Assembly (NCBI GenBank): GCA_041661865.1
Contig: JBAZTO010000025.1
Location: 1 to 54,921 of the forward strand
Direction of reading: 5' to 3'
Source: JBAZTO01 sp041661865
GTDB taxonomy: Bacteria; Planctomycetota; Phycisphaerae; SM23-33
Length of the DNA: 54,921 nucleotides
Of this stretch, positions 41,808-50,232 are shown piece by piece. How positions within the stretch are numbered: position 1 is the first letter of the stretch; every line of letters begins with the position of its first letter. Both the position numbers and the translations under genes were made by a program. A model generated the notes under the pieces. The model did not search any database. It saw only the letters and a list, made by a program, of their open reading frames with translations, and was not told the origin of the DNA.

Positions 41808-41936
41808 GTCGTAGGTCGTAGGTCGTAGGTCGTAGAACAGCAAGAACGGAAGAAAGGTCGTAGGGTCGAAGAGATGAGGTAGCCAGTGCCCGGTAGTCGG
41901 TATTCCGGTGCGTTCGGCCATCCGGTCTTCCGGGGA
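41808..41936. repeat. Degenerate repeats GGTCGTA and CCGGTATTCCGG
   Basis: Four near-perfect GGTCGTA units at 41808-41837, and TTCCGGTGCG/ATCCGGTCTTCCGG words at 41896-41936, between miaB and tRNA-His. Confidence 0.6.
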
Positions 41937-41944
41937 AGAAAAAG

Positions 41945-42019
41945 GGTGGATAATGGGACTCGAACCCACAACCCCCTGGACCACAACCAGGTGCTCTAAC
42001 CACTTGAGCTATATCCACC
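41945..42019 (-). tRNA. tRNA-His (GTG)
   Basis: Minus-strand cloverleaf: acceptor GTGGATA/TATCCAC, D arm GCTC/GAGC, anticodon stem CCTGG/CCAGG with loop TTGTGGT (anticodon GTG), T arm GTGGG-TTCGAGT-CCCAT. The extra 5' G (42019) opposite C73 is the histidine identity element. A T-rich tract follows the 3' end. CCA is not encoded. Confidence 0.97.
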
Positions 42020-42323
42020 GTGCGGGGGCTATTACAGACGTGTAAGGGTATCAGGCCGACTCCCGGAAGTCAATGCCGCAAAGCGTCCGGTGGGAATTTA
42101 CCGAGGGGTGCGTGGCCCGCCAGAAAAGATAGCCGCAGAGAAAGCAGAGGAACCGGAGGTAATCCGTAGGACAAAACACCGTGCCTGCCCGGTGCTTTTC
42201 AATCGTCTTCCCCCTGCGTCCTCGGCGGCCTCTGTGGCTGATTGTCGTAACCGCGTGGATGCCAACTCACGGTCGCAAACGCCACGGCACTCGACTCGGC
42301 GCCGGCCACGACCGTCTTCTATT
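42020..42323. other. Gap with repeat words and a bidirectional hairpin
   Basis: AGCCGCAGAGAAAGCAGAGG (about 42131-42150) is loosely inverted against GCGGCCTCTGTGGCT (about 42227-42241), a common type of interspersed repeat. CACCG/CGGTG (42177-42194) is flanked by AAAA and TTTT and could terminate in both directions. No gene seen. Confidence 0.45.
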
Positions 42324-42557
42324 CTAGCGGAACATCTGCAGGCCGAAGACGATCAGCATCGCCCCCACCAGCAACGGCGCGATGACCAGGACGATGAAAT
42401 ACAGATCCAGGAATTGGCGGTCGGTCTTGGTACTGCCCTGGCGGTCGTACACCCCCGAGTCGAACCAACTGCTCTTGCCGTTGACCCAGCCGGTAATCAT
42501 CAGCATACCCAGGAGCATCAGCAGTATGCCCGCGATGATAAGAATGACGCCCAGCAT
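42324..42557 (-). CDS. Small two-span membrane protein
   Basis: 77 residues from the ATG at 42557; a TTG at 42581 would add eight. Two hydrophobic segments (MLGVILIIAGILLMLLGMLM and FIVLVIAPLLVGAMLIVFG) flank a 30-residue polar loop. No Shine-Dalgarno is clear for either start. Family not recognised. Confidence 0.65.
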   Translation of the reverse strand: MLGVILIIAGILLMLLGMLMITGWVNGKSSWFDSGVYDRQGSTKTDRQFLDLYFIVLVIAPLLVGAMLIVFGLQMFR

Positions 42558-42695
42558 GCGATGACCCGACTCGATGGCCAATGATTACAGATGCCCATTG
42601 GCGGACAGTTTCCGCCAGACGAGGGCATTGTAGCGGCGGCAGTCAGGCCGTGCGACAGGATTATCGAGGCAATCCGGGCTCGATCCGGCGCGTCA

Positions 42696-43097
42696 TCAGG
42701 AAGCGGCGCGGACGGCCTTGCGCGTCCGGGCCCTGCCGCTGACGGCATTTTCGCGGGCGGCGATGATGGCGCCGTCGAGGTCGTCGCCGCACAGGACGGG
42801 TTTGAGCAGCAGTTCGTCGCCGCCCTTCTGCCAGGCCCGCCAGGCGCGGTCGAAGCGGTCCATGCGTTCGGTCAGCAGGACGGCCGGGCGCGGGCTGACG
42901 GATGAAAGCGAATCCAGGAACCCCTCGCGGGCAGCGGTCTCGGCCGCCACGATGACCAGATCCGGCTGCCATCGCCGCGCCTGCTCGAGGGCGGCCTTGG
43001 CATGACTTTCCGTGACCACCAGGTTCGCCTTGGCTTCCAAGGAATCCCTTACCTGCTCGGCGAAACTCCAATCTCCGTCGATGATCAGCACTTTCAT
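42696..43097 (-). CDS. Degenerate response-regulator receiver domain
   Basis: 133 residues, ATG with AAGGAG nine bases upstream. The fold follows CheY: MKVLIIDGDW (acid pocket), PDLVIVAAE at strand 3, LLTE (Thr) and LLKP (Lys). The phospho-acceptor position after PDLVI is Ala instead of Asp, so phosphorylation in the usual way is unlikely. The tail is basic. No kinase or output domain is adjacent; it may be a pseudo-receiver that works by protein contact. Confidence 0.8.
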   Translation of the reverse strand: MKVLIIDGDWSFAEQVRDSLEAKANLVVTESHAKAALEQARRWQPDLVIVAAETAAREGFLDSLSSVSPRPAVLLTERMDRFDRAWRAWQKGGDELLLKPVLCGDDLDGAIIAARENAVSGRARTRKAVRAAS

Positions 43098-43271
43098 GGT
43101 CGTTGGCTCCTTAAGGCCTCGGCCGAGGAAGAAAATGAAACGTTCCTCCTATATATCGGACACCCGAGGGGCCTGCATGAGCAAACGGATGGGATTCGCA
43201 AAGCAGCGAGTCAAAATGGAAAGTCCGTACTCGGCCGCGGCAGGTCGTTCGTGGGTATGGCGATCGTCCGG

Positions 43272-43811
43272 TTAGACCACTTGCACAGTTTGATCGGGGC
43301 GAGCGCTGCTGCCGACATCCGCGAAAACAAAAGCCCGCAACATGCCGGAAAACAGCCAGCCAGTAGCTTCAGAATGCAGACTCTCTTCCTCGGCCGCCAG
43401 CCAATACCCCATGTTCCTTACGAACTTTCGCTTTCCGGTAGACATCAATTCATGACCCGCCTCATGGGCGAGTACCGCCAGTAACCTCGAACCCGCACGG
43501 TCAGTAGGTTGTAGCGCATTGATTAGTCGTTCGCTGGGGTAGATGGATGCGTCCACCGCGATAAAGGGATTCCCCCCATTGCTCCACTGCCCCAGCCATG
43601 ACGCATATTCCCAGATAAGCTTCCTGCTCACCGGCAGGCAATTGTCAATTGGCGTTGCCGCTCGAATTGCTTTCTGGAGGCACCCGGGCCTCATAAGGTC
43701 CACCGGGCTTACGTCAACTCTTTGGGCCTCGTCCAAGAAACGAAGAACTTTGCCCAAGACTTTAACATGATCCTTATTCTTGACCAGCGTGCGGTATCGG
43801 CTTTTAGCCAC
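43272..43811 (-). CDS. ImmA/IrrE-like zinc metallopeptidase
   Basis: 179 residues, GTG start with TGAGGGG six bases upstream. LLAVLAHEAGHELMSTG contains HExxH, and EEESLHSEATGWLFSGML gives the downstream Glu, as in the ImmA/IrrE (DUF955) family. Such proteases cleave a partner XRE repressor; the gene lies 22 bp after an XRE gene on the same strand. GC is lower than the flanks. The first 60 residues are not recognised. Confidence 0.75.
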   Translation of the reverse strand: MAKSRYRTLVKNKDHVKVLGKVLRFLDEAQRVDVSPVDLMRPGCLQKAIRAATPIDNCLPVSRKLIWEYASWLGQWSNGGNPFIAVDASIYPSERLINALQPTDRAGSRLLAVLAHEAGHELMSTGKRKFVRNMGYWLAAEEESLHSEATGWLFSGMLRAFVFADVGSSARPDQTVQVV

Positions 43812-43833
43812 GGATTCCCCTCAGATGACAAGG

Positions 43834-44244
43834 CTACTGCGGAAAAGCACACAGGCATTCAGCACAATGATGAAGTTGGACAATCGAGCGTTCAAAAACT
43901 TCTTGACGAGGCACCTTCCGTCGAGGCGCCCCAGCGGCCGGGGCAATCAGACCCACTCCATCGGCCACCAGTTGGCTGAACACCCTGTGAACCTTCTGCT
44001 TGGACATTGCCAAAGGGAAAAGGTGATCGAAGGCGATGCCAAACACAATTCCTAGAACCTGAAGTTCGGAGGCTTTGAATATCGCCTTTCCACCCATCAA
44101 CTCCTTTAGTCGCGGCTTTGAAATATCCGTCAGCCGCGCCAGCTCTACCCAGGAGTAATCCAGCTTTTTCTGTGCCGCCCTCATGCGTGATGCGAACTCC
44201 TTTGATTTTTCCGCCAAATCCACATCGTGAGTCATCTCGCACAT
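43834..44244 (-). CDS. XRE-family HTH regulator paired with the protease
   Basis: 136 residues from the ATG at 44244, chosen because a TATAAT lies at 44297-44302, inside the longer frame that reaches 44376. The HTH is SRMRAAQKKLDYSWVELARL followed by TDISKPRLKELMGG. The remainder (VFGIAFDHLFPLAMSKQKVH) may be the dimerisation or cleavage region. An XRE repressor next to an ImmA-like protease forms a derepression switch in phages and ICEs; here no phage genes are nearby. Lower GC suggests transfer. Confidence 0.78.
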   Translation of the reverse strand: MCEMTHDVDLAEKSKEFASRMRAAQKKLDYSWVELARLTDISKPRLKELMGGKAIFKASELQVLGIVFGIAFDHLFPLAMSKQKVHRVFSQLVADGVGLIAPAAGAPRRKVPRQEVFERSIVQLHHCAECLCAFPQ

Positions 44245-44296
44245 TATCTCATCTTTCCTCTCGTCACAAGCCCCAATCAAGCAAGCCAAACAGGGC

Positions 44297-44302
44297 ATTA
44301 TA
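44297..44302 (-). promoter_or_regulatory. -10 element of the XRE-protease operon
   Basis: Consensus TATAAT on the minus strand, about 50 bases before the ATG at 44244; no good -35. Confidence 0.5.
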
Positions 44303-44364
44303 GCACAGTTGAGTTGTAGAATGATCGACTTAGCCACATCCTTGTAACGCATAGCACAATTTGC

Positions 44365-44395
44365 GTCAATTGTCAATTCGACAATGTGTCAATTC
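44365..44395. promoter_or_regulatory. Operator-like array upstream of the XRE gene
   Basis: Perfect palindrome TTGTCAATTCGACAA (44370-44384) flanked by further GTCAAT words at 44365 and 44388. About 60-70 bp upstream of the -10, so autoregulation from here would act at a distance or on a promoter I have not identified. Confidence 0.45.
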
Positions 44396-44421
44396 AACTT
44401 CAGCTATATCCAGCGACATAA

Positions 44422-45462
44422 TCACGGCGTGCTGAAGGCCAGTTGATCCAGGAAGTCGCCCTGGACCAGGAAGATGACGATGGTGACGGTGATTGACGAC
44501 AGCAGCGTCGAGTAGAAGACCGTCCGGGCCGCGTAGGCGGGGTGATTGTTGAATTGCAGGCACAGCAGCGCGGAGTTGACCGACGAGGGCGTGGCCGTGC
44601 TGATGATCAATAGCTGCGCGAGGAAGCCGTGGATGCCCATCAGGTAGCACAACCCCAGCCCCACCGCCGGGGCGACCAGCAGGCGGAGCACCAGGCTGGC
44701 CTTGACGGGGTACTTCTCGTCGCTGTGTGGGATCAGCGCCAGTTGCGCCCCCAGCGAACCCAGCGCCACCGGCACATAGGCCAGGCGCAGGTGGCTGATG
44801 ACTTCCCAGAACGGCTGAAGTGCCGCTGCCACCGCCGGGGCGTGATTGCCCAGGGCGATACGGATCTGTACCGTCAGCAGCGCCGCGGCCAGCGCATACA
44901 GCGGCGGGAACTTGGCCACGAAAAGGAGGTTCTCCTTCCAGTGGCGGTCCTTCTTGCCGCCGGCGGCCAGCAGGATCCCGATGGTGAAGTGGGCGACATT
45001 CTGCACCAGCATGACGAAGACGGCGTAGGAGGTGGCCAGCGGGCCCAGTTGATACGAGCGGAAGGCCAGGTCCTGGAGCGGCAGGCCGTAGTTGCCGGAG
45101 TTGTTGAGGATGGTGGTCATCAGCATCGTATTGTGCTGGTCGCGCGGGACGCCGCGCAGGCGGGCGACGGCCAGCGTGATGGCCCCCACCACCGCCATCG
45201 TCGCCACCGAGAAGCCCACCACCTGGGCGATCTGGTCGATGGTGACGCGCGAACTGACCACCGAGAAGTAGACCATGCCCGGCGTGACGAAGTAGAAGTT
45301 CATCCGCGTCAGGGTGGGCATGTCCAGGCCGAGCTTTTTCTGGATGACAAAGCCGATGGCCGCCAGCAGCAACATGGGCAGGACGACGAAATAGAAGATC
45401 TGGCCCAGCCGCGCGGGCAGTTCACCAGCCGATAGGGCCAAGGTCAATAGATCGAGAGACAT
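44422..45462 (-). CDS. AEC-family transporter (auxin efflux carrier-like)
   Basis: 346 residues with ten hydrophobic segments. MNFYFVTPGMVYFSVVSS and LNNSGNYGLPLQDLAF, the N-G-NYGLP signature of the crossed helix, identify the AEC/BART superfamily; the second half has ATPSSVNSALLCLQF. Such carriers export or import organic anions with protons; the substrate is unknown. ATG at 45462 has no spaced Shine-Dalgarno (AGGA abuts it). Confidence 0.9.
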   Translation of the reverse strand: MSLDLLTLALSAGELPARLGQIFYFVVLPMLLLAAIGFVIQKKLGLDMPTLTRMNFYFVTPGMVYFSVVSSRVTIDQIAQVVGFSVATMAVVGAITLAVARLRGVPRDQHNTMLMTTILNNSGNYGLPLQDLAFRSYQLGPLATSYAVFVMLVQNVAHFTIGILLAAGGKKDRHWKENLLFVAKFPPLYALAAALLTVQIRIALGNHAPAVAAALQPFWEVISHLRLAYVPVALGSLGAQLALIPHSDEKYPVKASLVLRLLVAPAVGLGLCYLMGIHGFLAQLLIISTATPSSVNSALLCLQFNNHPAYAARTVFYSTLLSSITVTIVIFLVQGDFLDQLAFSTP

Positions 45463-45617
45463 TCCTGTATCGCTTCAAGAAGGAGTCATTGCCGCAACGA
45501 AGCTGACCCAAACGGTCAATCGGCAACTCGCCGGCAGCAGAGGCCTACTTTATCTCCGCCCGCTGGAGGTGCAAGGGATTTGTCGTCGCCACGCAGGGCC
45601 AAGCGAAAGGCGTGCCT

Positions 45618-46496
45618 CTACGTGCGCCGCCGCCGGAGCAGGCCCAGTGCAGCCAGGGAGAGCAGCGTCAGCGAGGCCGGCTCAGGAACGCTTGCGAATG
45701 TCTCTGGCGCCGGGGCGGGGGCAGCCCAGCCCCAGTTGCCCGCCAGGAGCGACAGGTCGCCCGTCGAGACAAGGCCGTCGCCGTTCAGGTCGCCCTGGGC
45801 CCACGTCATGCCCGTCATCGACCAGTGGCCCGCCAGGATGGACAGGTCGCCGGTGCTGACCAGGTCGTCGCCGTTGATGTCGCCGGGGTGCAGCACGCGG
45901 AGCATGCCCGCGGTGACCGACTCGACCTGGTGAACCTGCCCGGAATAATTCGGGTCGCGCGCCTGGTCCAGCACGTTCACCTGGCCGGCGCCCACCGTGG
46001 CGCTGAGCGTGCCCCAAAGCCCCGAATACGTGCCGCTGGCGATGAGGACCGGGGAGGACCAATTGATGCTGACCGGGCCCAGGCCGGTGCCCGTCGCGTC
46101 GCCGGAAGTGCTGCCGGCGGAATAGCCCACGTCGGTCAGAATCACCTGGCCCAGCGAGGTGGTCTTCTGGCCGGCCCGCACGCCGATGCCCGCCGAGCCA
46201 TCGCTGCGATACTCGGTGAAGCCGACCCCCTGCGAAAGGATCGTCCCGCCGGTGCCGTAGTAGTAGTGAGTGCCGAAGGGCAGGTTATTGACTGAACTGG
46301 TGATGGCCAGGTCGTTGGAACCCTGGACATTGATAATCAGGCTCGCCAGGCCGTCGTTGTCGCCGCTGGTGCTCAGTTGCCCGTACACCTGCCATTGCCC
46401 AGCCGCCGGCTGCTGTAGCGTCAGCGTGAAATCGGCCCCTTGCGCGGAGACGGCCAGCAGCAGGCATACCAAGACCGTCGCGGGTAGATTTCTCAC
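45618..46496 (-). CDS. Secreted protein with two dockerin-like repeats and PEP-CTERM tail
   Basis: 292 residues from the GTG at 46496, which has GGAGAGG upstream and gives an ideal signal peptide (RNLPATVLVCLLLAVSAQG); a GTG at 46544 is an alternative. The first 200 mature residues form a Thr/Ser/Gly-rich beta domain. Two dockerin/EF-hand-like units follow: GDINGDDLVSTGDLSILAGH and GDLNGDGLVSTGDLSLLAGN. The C-terminus VPEPASLTLLSLAALGLLRR is a PEP-CTERM sorting signal. The combination is frequent in Planctomycetes and suggests a calcium-stabilised surface protein; no cohesin is seen in the window. Confidence 0.88.
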   Translation of the reverse strand: MRNLPATVLVCLLLAVSAQGADFTLTLQQPAAGQWQVYGQLSTSGDNDGLASLIINVQGSNDLAITSSVNNLPFGTHYYYGTGGTILSQGVGFTEYRSDGSAGIGVRAGQKTTSLGQVILTDVGYSAGSTSGDATGTGLGPVSINWSSPVLIASGTYSGLWGTLSATVGAGQVNVLDQARDPNYSGQVHQVESVTAGMLRVLHPGDINGDDLVSTGDLSILAGHWSMTGMTWAQGDLNGDGLVSTGDLSLLAGNWGWAAPAPAPETFASVPEPASLTLLSLAALGLLRRRRT

Positions 46497-46678
46497 GCTG
46501 CCTCTCCCGGCTTGCCAAGCCTTTTTGTACAGATTCCTCCGCACAGCGCTCGCGGCGTCGAAACCGCCCGCGGACCTCTGCGTTTATCTGAACGAGTGTA
46601 CCGCAAATTGCCCATTTCTGCAAGGGGTTTGGCGCGTGTTGACAGGTGTTTGGCCGATCCCCCCCCACATCTGCCCGG

Positions 46679-46707
46679 TTGCTCGAACCGATGGGCATGC
46701 TTATATT
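46679..46707 (+). promoter_or_regulatory. Promoter of the hydrolase gene
   Basis: TTGCTC (46679-46684), 17-bp spacer, TATATT (46702-46707). Confidence 0.5.
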
Positions 46708-46777
46708 GTCCAGACGTATCAAGGGTTTCGCCGAATCCCTGAGAAAGCGACGCTCCAAAGCAACAGGTGTGGACGAA

Positions 46778-47647
46778 ATGGGGCAGACTACCACCACCGG
46801 AACACCCCGTCAGCCAATGACGGTCAAGCGTCAGATCAAGCGGCTGGCGTTTCTCCTGGCCGGCGCGTATGTGATGTTCGCCCTTATCGCCGCGTTCTTC
46901 TCCGAGCGACTGCTCTTTCGGCCCCACGCATCCAGTTACCGCGACTCCGCCGAGATCATCAAACTGACCACGTCAGACGGCGTGAGGATATCGGCGCTGC
47001 ACCTGACCAACCCGGCCGCCAGGTACACCATCCTCCACAGCCACGGCAACGGCGAAGACATGGGGGATGATCGCGATATCTACCGGAGGATCTGTCGGGC
47101 AGGTTTCAATGTCCTTGCCTACGACTATCACGGATACGGAACCAGCGGCGGTTCGCCGTGCGAGCGGTCCGCCTACGCCGACATCGACGCCGCCTACGCC
47201 TACCTGACCACGCAACTGGGCATACCGCCCGAACAGATCATCCTATATGGACGGTCCGTCGGCGGCGGTCCGGCCACGGACCTGGCGACTCGACAGCCCG
47301 TCGCCGGGTTGATCCTCGAAAGTGCGTTCGTCTCGGCCTTCCGAACGGCTGTGCGCGTGCCCTTGCTGCCCTGGGACAAGTTCAAGAACCTCGCGAAGCT
47401 GCCGGCCGTGCGATGCCCCATACTCGTGATCCACGGCGAGGATGACATGATCGTCCCCGCCTGGCATGGGCATCGCCTTTACAAGGCTGCACCCGGAGAG
47501 AAGCAGTGCCTGTGGGTGCCAGGAGCCGGACACAATGACCTTATCGACGTGGTTGACGCCCGTTACGACAAGGCGTTGCAGAACTTCGCTTCGCTGATCG
47601 AACACGCGAAGTCGCCGACACTGACAACAACAGACGCGTCGCCATAA
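46778..47647 (+). CDS. Membrane-anchored alpha/beta hydrolase (ABHD17/BEM46-like)
   Basis: 289 residues from the ATG at 46778; earlier in-frame ATGs (46646, 46691) lie before or at the promoter. One N-terminal membrane span (LAFLLAGAYVMFALIAAFF). HSHGNGEDMGD is the oxyanion region, LYGRSVGGGPA holds the Ser nucleophile, HGEDDMIVP the Asp and PGAGHNDL the His. This subgroup includes serine peptidases/esterases of the BEM46-ABHD12/17 type. Substrate unknown. It is divergent from the dockerin/PEP-CTERM gene. Confidence 0.88.
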   Translation: MGQTTTTGTPRQPMTVKRQIKRLAFLLAGAYVMFALIAAFFSERLLFRPHASSYRDSAEIIKLTTSDGVRISALHLTNPAARYTILHSHGNGEDMGDDRDIYRRICRAGFNVLAYDYHGYGTSGGSPCERSAYADIDAAYAYLTTQLGIPPEQIILYGRSVGGGPATDLATRQPVAGLILESAFVSAFRTAVRVPLLPWDKFKNLAKLPAVRCPILVIHGEDDMIVPAWHGHRLYKAAPGEKQCLWVPGAGHNDLIDVVDARYDKALQNFASLIEHAKSPTLTTTDASP

Positions 47648-47981
47648 CACCTCCATAGGGTGAGCCACGTCTTGTGACTTGGAGGGGCAGCGTGCCAGAT
47701 TGCAGGACACACACGCGGAAGGCCCCGCTCGCTTCGCGCTCGCGCCGGGAAGCGACCATTCCCGCTCGCTTCGCGCTCGCGGCTAGTTGGCAGGCAGGTC
47801 GCGACCACGACGCCTGTGCTACCCACGCAAACCTCGCGCGGCGAGGTTCCCACCCCGCCGCAACCACGCCTATATTCTCCGGAAAATGCGCGAAAGGGGT
47901 AGCCTTGCGGCGAGGCAGAGCTTAACCTACTGCCTTGATTGTCGCCTGTATCGTACCCGTTAATCCCGTTTGGAGTAGGAC
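47648..47981. repeat. Gap with direct repeats CCGCTCGCTTCGCGCTCGCG
   Basis: Two 21-bp copies at 47724-47744 and 47761-47781, 37 bp apart. The words are related to the CCGCTAGCCGCGAGCGCAAC element near 12880-12903. CCTCGCGCGGCGAGG lies near 47832. No gene seen. Confidence 0.6.
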
Positions 47982-50225
47982 ATGCCGCACGATGACGCCT
48001 CGCTTCGGCCAGTGAGTTATGGTTTCAACTATCTGCCATCCGTCGAGCTGATCGAGCACTTCGCCCCGTTCTGGATCGACAATCGCATGTCGCGGGCCCA
48101 GATGCGGAGCGACCTGCTGATGATGCGGGCCATGAACTGCCGCTTCGTGCGGTTCCACATCATGCCCGCCAACCCGGCCCGGGACTGCCACCCCGGCGAG
48201 GATCCGCAACAGTCGGTCGCGCTGATCGACGCCGCCGTGAAGTTCGCCCACGATCTGGGGCTGCACGTCCACTATGACATCTGGTCCAGCCATCGGATGC
48301 AGATCACGCCCGAAGATGTTCGCTCGACGGTGGAGCGACTCCGCGGCCTGGTCAGCAGCTACCAGATCGGCAACGAAGGATACTGGGAATGGAGCGACGA
48401 CTGCTGCCGGCACGTGGAAAAGCTGGTGGAAGTCGGCCGCGCCGCCGACCCGTCCGCCCGCTGGGGCCTGGACATGTTCCCCAACGACCTGGCCCGCGTT
48501 CGCAAGGACTTCCCCAAACTCTATTCCATGCTGGACGTGGCCCTGATCCACTTCTATGCCATCGGCGGCATCGGCGGGTGGGAGCCGGTCTACATCGAGC
48601 AACTCGTCGCGCACTGCGGCGGCAAGGACAACCGCTTCGAGCAGGCCAAGGGCGAACGATTCGTGCCGTCGGAGTTCTACGAGGGCGAGTACGGCCAGTT
48701 CGACAGGGAGCGGTGGATCACCGAGATCACCGCCTGCGGCTATCACCGCTATGCCGCCCATGTGCCGGAGGAGACCAAGGCCGCCAATTGGCAGCAGGTG
48801 GCCGGGGCGCTGGTCCAGCGGACCGACCTGACGGTCATCGGCTATCACAGCTTTCGCGACAAGATGAGCTGGCGTGAGATCGGCACCAGCCAGTGCGGCA
48901 TGGTGTGGATCGACGGAACCCCGAAACCTTCGGCGCTCACGTTTGCCAAAATGGCCGGGCGGTCCCTGCCAGACGACGACCTTGCCAGGTGGGTCAAGGT
49001 GTCGGTGACGGTCGAGAACGGCCAGGCCGTTGCGAAACTGGAGAACCGCTCGCCCAAGCCGATCTGCGGCAACATGCACCTGGAGGCCTTCAATGGCATC
49101 AAGCTCGATGGCGCACCGGCCGAGCTGACTTTGCCCTCTGGCGGGACTGTGGAGCATCGCGCAAAGATCGCGTCGTGGTCGGCCAGCCGCCAGACCGCGG
49201 CGCACGTCTTCGCAACGTTCGAGGCCCCGGCCTGGACGGGTTCAGTCAGGACTGCGGTCGGCTGGGCCTGGCCCAAGCGGCCGATGGAGGTCACCCTCAA
49301 TGCGACTCCCGAGCTGCTGGGCGGCGTCAAGTACGTCGGCGGCGTCGCCAGCGTGCAGGATTTCTTCCGCCGCTACCCCAATCCAGCCATCGTCACCGGC
49401 GACGTGATCGGCTTCGAGGCGGAGATGGCTTACCGCCTGCGGAGCGTCATCCAGGCCGTGACGGGGCAGATGTGCGACCAGGTCGCCACCCTCACGGCCC
49501 AGCGAGTGCTGGATAAGCCCCTGATTATCGTGGGCAACCCCTCCAACAACTATCTCGCCCGCGTCATCGAGCATCTGGCGCCCAACGAGTGCCGCGTCCT
49601 GGGCGAGAACCGCAGCTTCCTGGCCGTCATCGAGGAACCCTTCCAGGTCAAGGCCCGCAGCTCGACCATTGCCAACGCCATCGGCCAGGCCTTCTGCCCC
49701 GCGTGCCTGTACGTGGCCGGGGCCGACGAATCGGCCATCCAGCGGGCAACGTATGACCTGATCCGCCGGATGTGGCTGGACGAGTCGGTGGCTGTGAGCG
49801 ATCCGTCGCTCGGGCAACACCCGATCATCGGGCGCGAGAGCCGAACCTTCCGCATCGACCTGGCCGCCGGACCCTACCGCCTGACGGCCATGATGGGCCA
49901 ACTGGGCCTGGGAGCCACACACCAGACGGTGCTGACATTCAACCATGCCCAAACGGCCGGGCCGTTTGTCACTCACGGAACCGCGCGGGTCGAGACGCTC
50001 AATGTCGAGGTGGAGAAGGACAACCTCCAGGTGACTTTCTCGGCCCCGAAAAATGCCAGTTGGGCCATCTGGGGCATGGAACTGGCCCACGCGGGCCTGC
50101 TGGCGGAATATCGCAACCTGGTCTTCACCAGCAACGCCCAGGCCGAGGCGCAGACGCGGAACGACATCCTCATCACGGACACGACGGCCTATTCCGCGTC
50201 GCAAGGCTACGGCTGGGTGAAGTAA
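47982..50225 (+). CDS. Clan GH-A type glycoside hydrolase, multidomain
   Basis: 747 residues, ATG start. No signal peptide is visible. Residues about 10-330 are a TIM barrel: LMMRAMNCRFVRFHIM, then VSSYQIGNEGYWEW (NE acid/base motif at strand 4) and RERWITEITACGY (nucleophile Glu at strand 7). The middle (about 340-440) is a beta domain, followed by an alpha/beta region with KPLIIVGNPSNNYLARVIEHL, and a C-terminal malectin/CBM-like domain starting FRIDLAAGPYRLTAMMGQLG. The layout resembles GH2/GH5/GH42-like enzymes, but the family and substrate are not certain. Lack of a signal suggests cytoplasmic action on imported oligosaccharides. Confidence 0.75.
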   Translation: MPHDDASLRPVSYGFNYLPSVELIEHFAPFWIDNRMSRAQMRSDLLMMRAMNCRFVRFHIMPANPARDCHPGEDPQQSVALIDAAVKFAHDLGLHVHYDIWSSHRMQITPEDVRSTVERLRGLVSSYQIGNEGYWEWSDDCCRHVEKLVEVGRAADPSARWGLDMFPNDLARVRKDFPKLYSMLDVALIHFYAIGGIGGWEPVYIEQLVAHCGGKDNRFEQAKGERFVPSEFYEGEYGQFDRERWITEITACGYHRYAAHVPEETKAANWQQVAGALVQRTDLTVIGYHSFRDKMSWREIGTSQCGMVWIDGTPKPSALTFAKMAGRSLPDDDLARWVKVSVTVENGQAVAKLENRSPKPICGNMHLEAFNGIKLDGAPAELTLPSGGTVEHRAKIASWSASRQTAAHVFATFEAPAWTGSVRTAVGWAWPKRPMEVTLNATPELLGGVKYVGGVASVQDFFRRYPNPAIVTGDVIGFEAEMAYRLRSVIQAVTGQMCDQVATLTAQRVLDKPLIIVGNPSNNYLARVIEHLAPNECRVLGENRSFLAVIEEPFQVKARSSTIANAIGQAFCPACLYVAGADESAIQRATYDLIRRMWLDESVAVSDPSLGQHPIIGRESRTFRIDLAAGPYRLTAMMGQLGLGATHQTVLTFNHAQTAGPFVTHGTARVETLNVEVEKDNLQVTFSAPKNASWAIWGMELAHAGLLAEYRNLVFTSNAQAEAQTRNDILITDTTAYSASQGYGWVK

Positions 50226-50232
50226 GAACCGG

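Noticed and set aside
42090..42584. 164-codon plus-strand ORF
   Set aside because: Runs through repeat words and antisense to the small membrane protein; no ribosome site or family pattern.
45569..46295. Plus-strand ORFs opposite the dockerin/PEP-CTERM gene
   Set aside because: Antisense shadows; the minus strand has signal peptide, dockerin-like units and PEP-CTERM tail.
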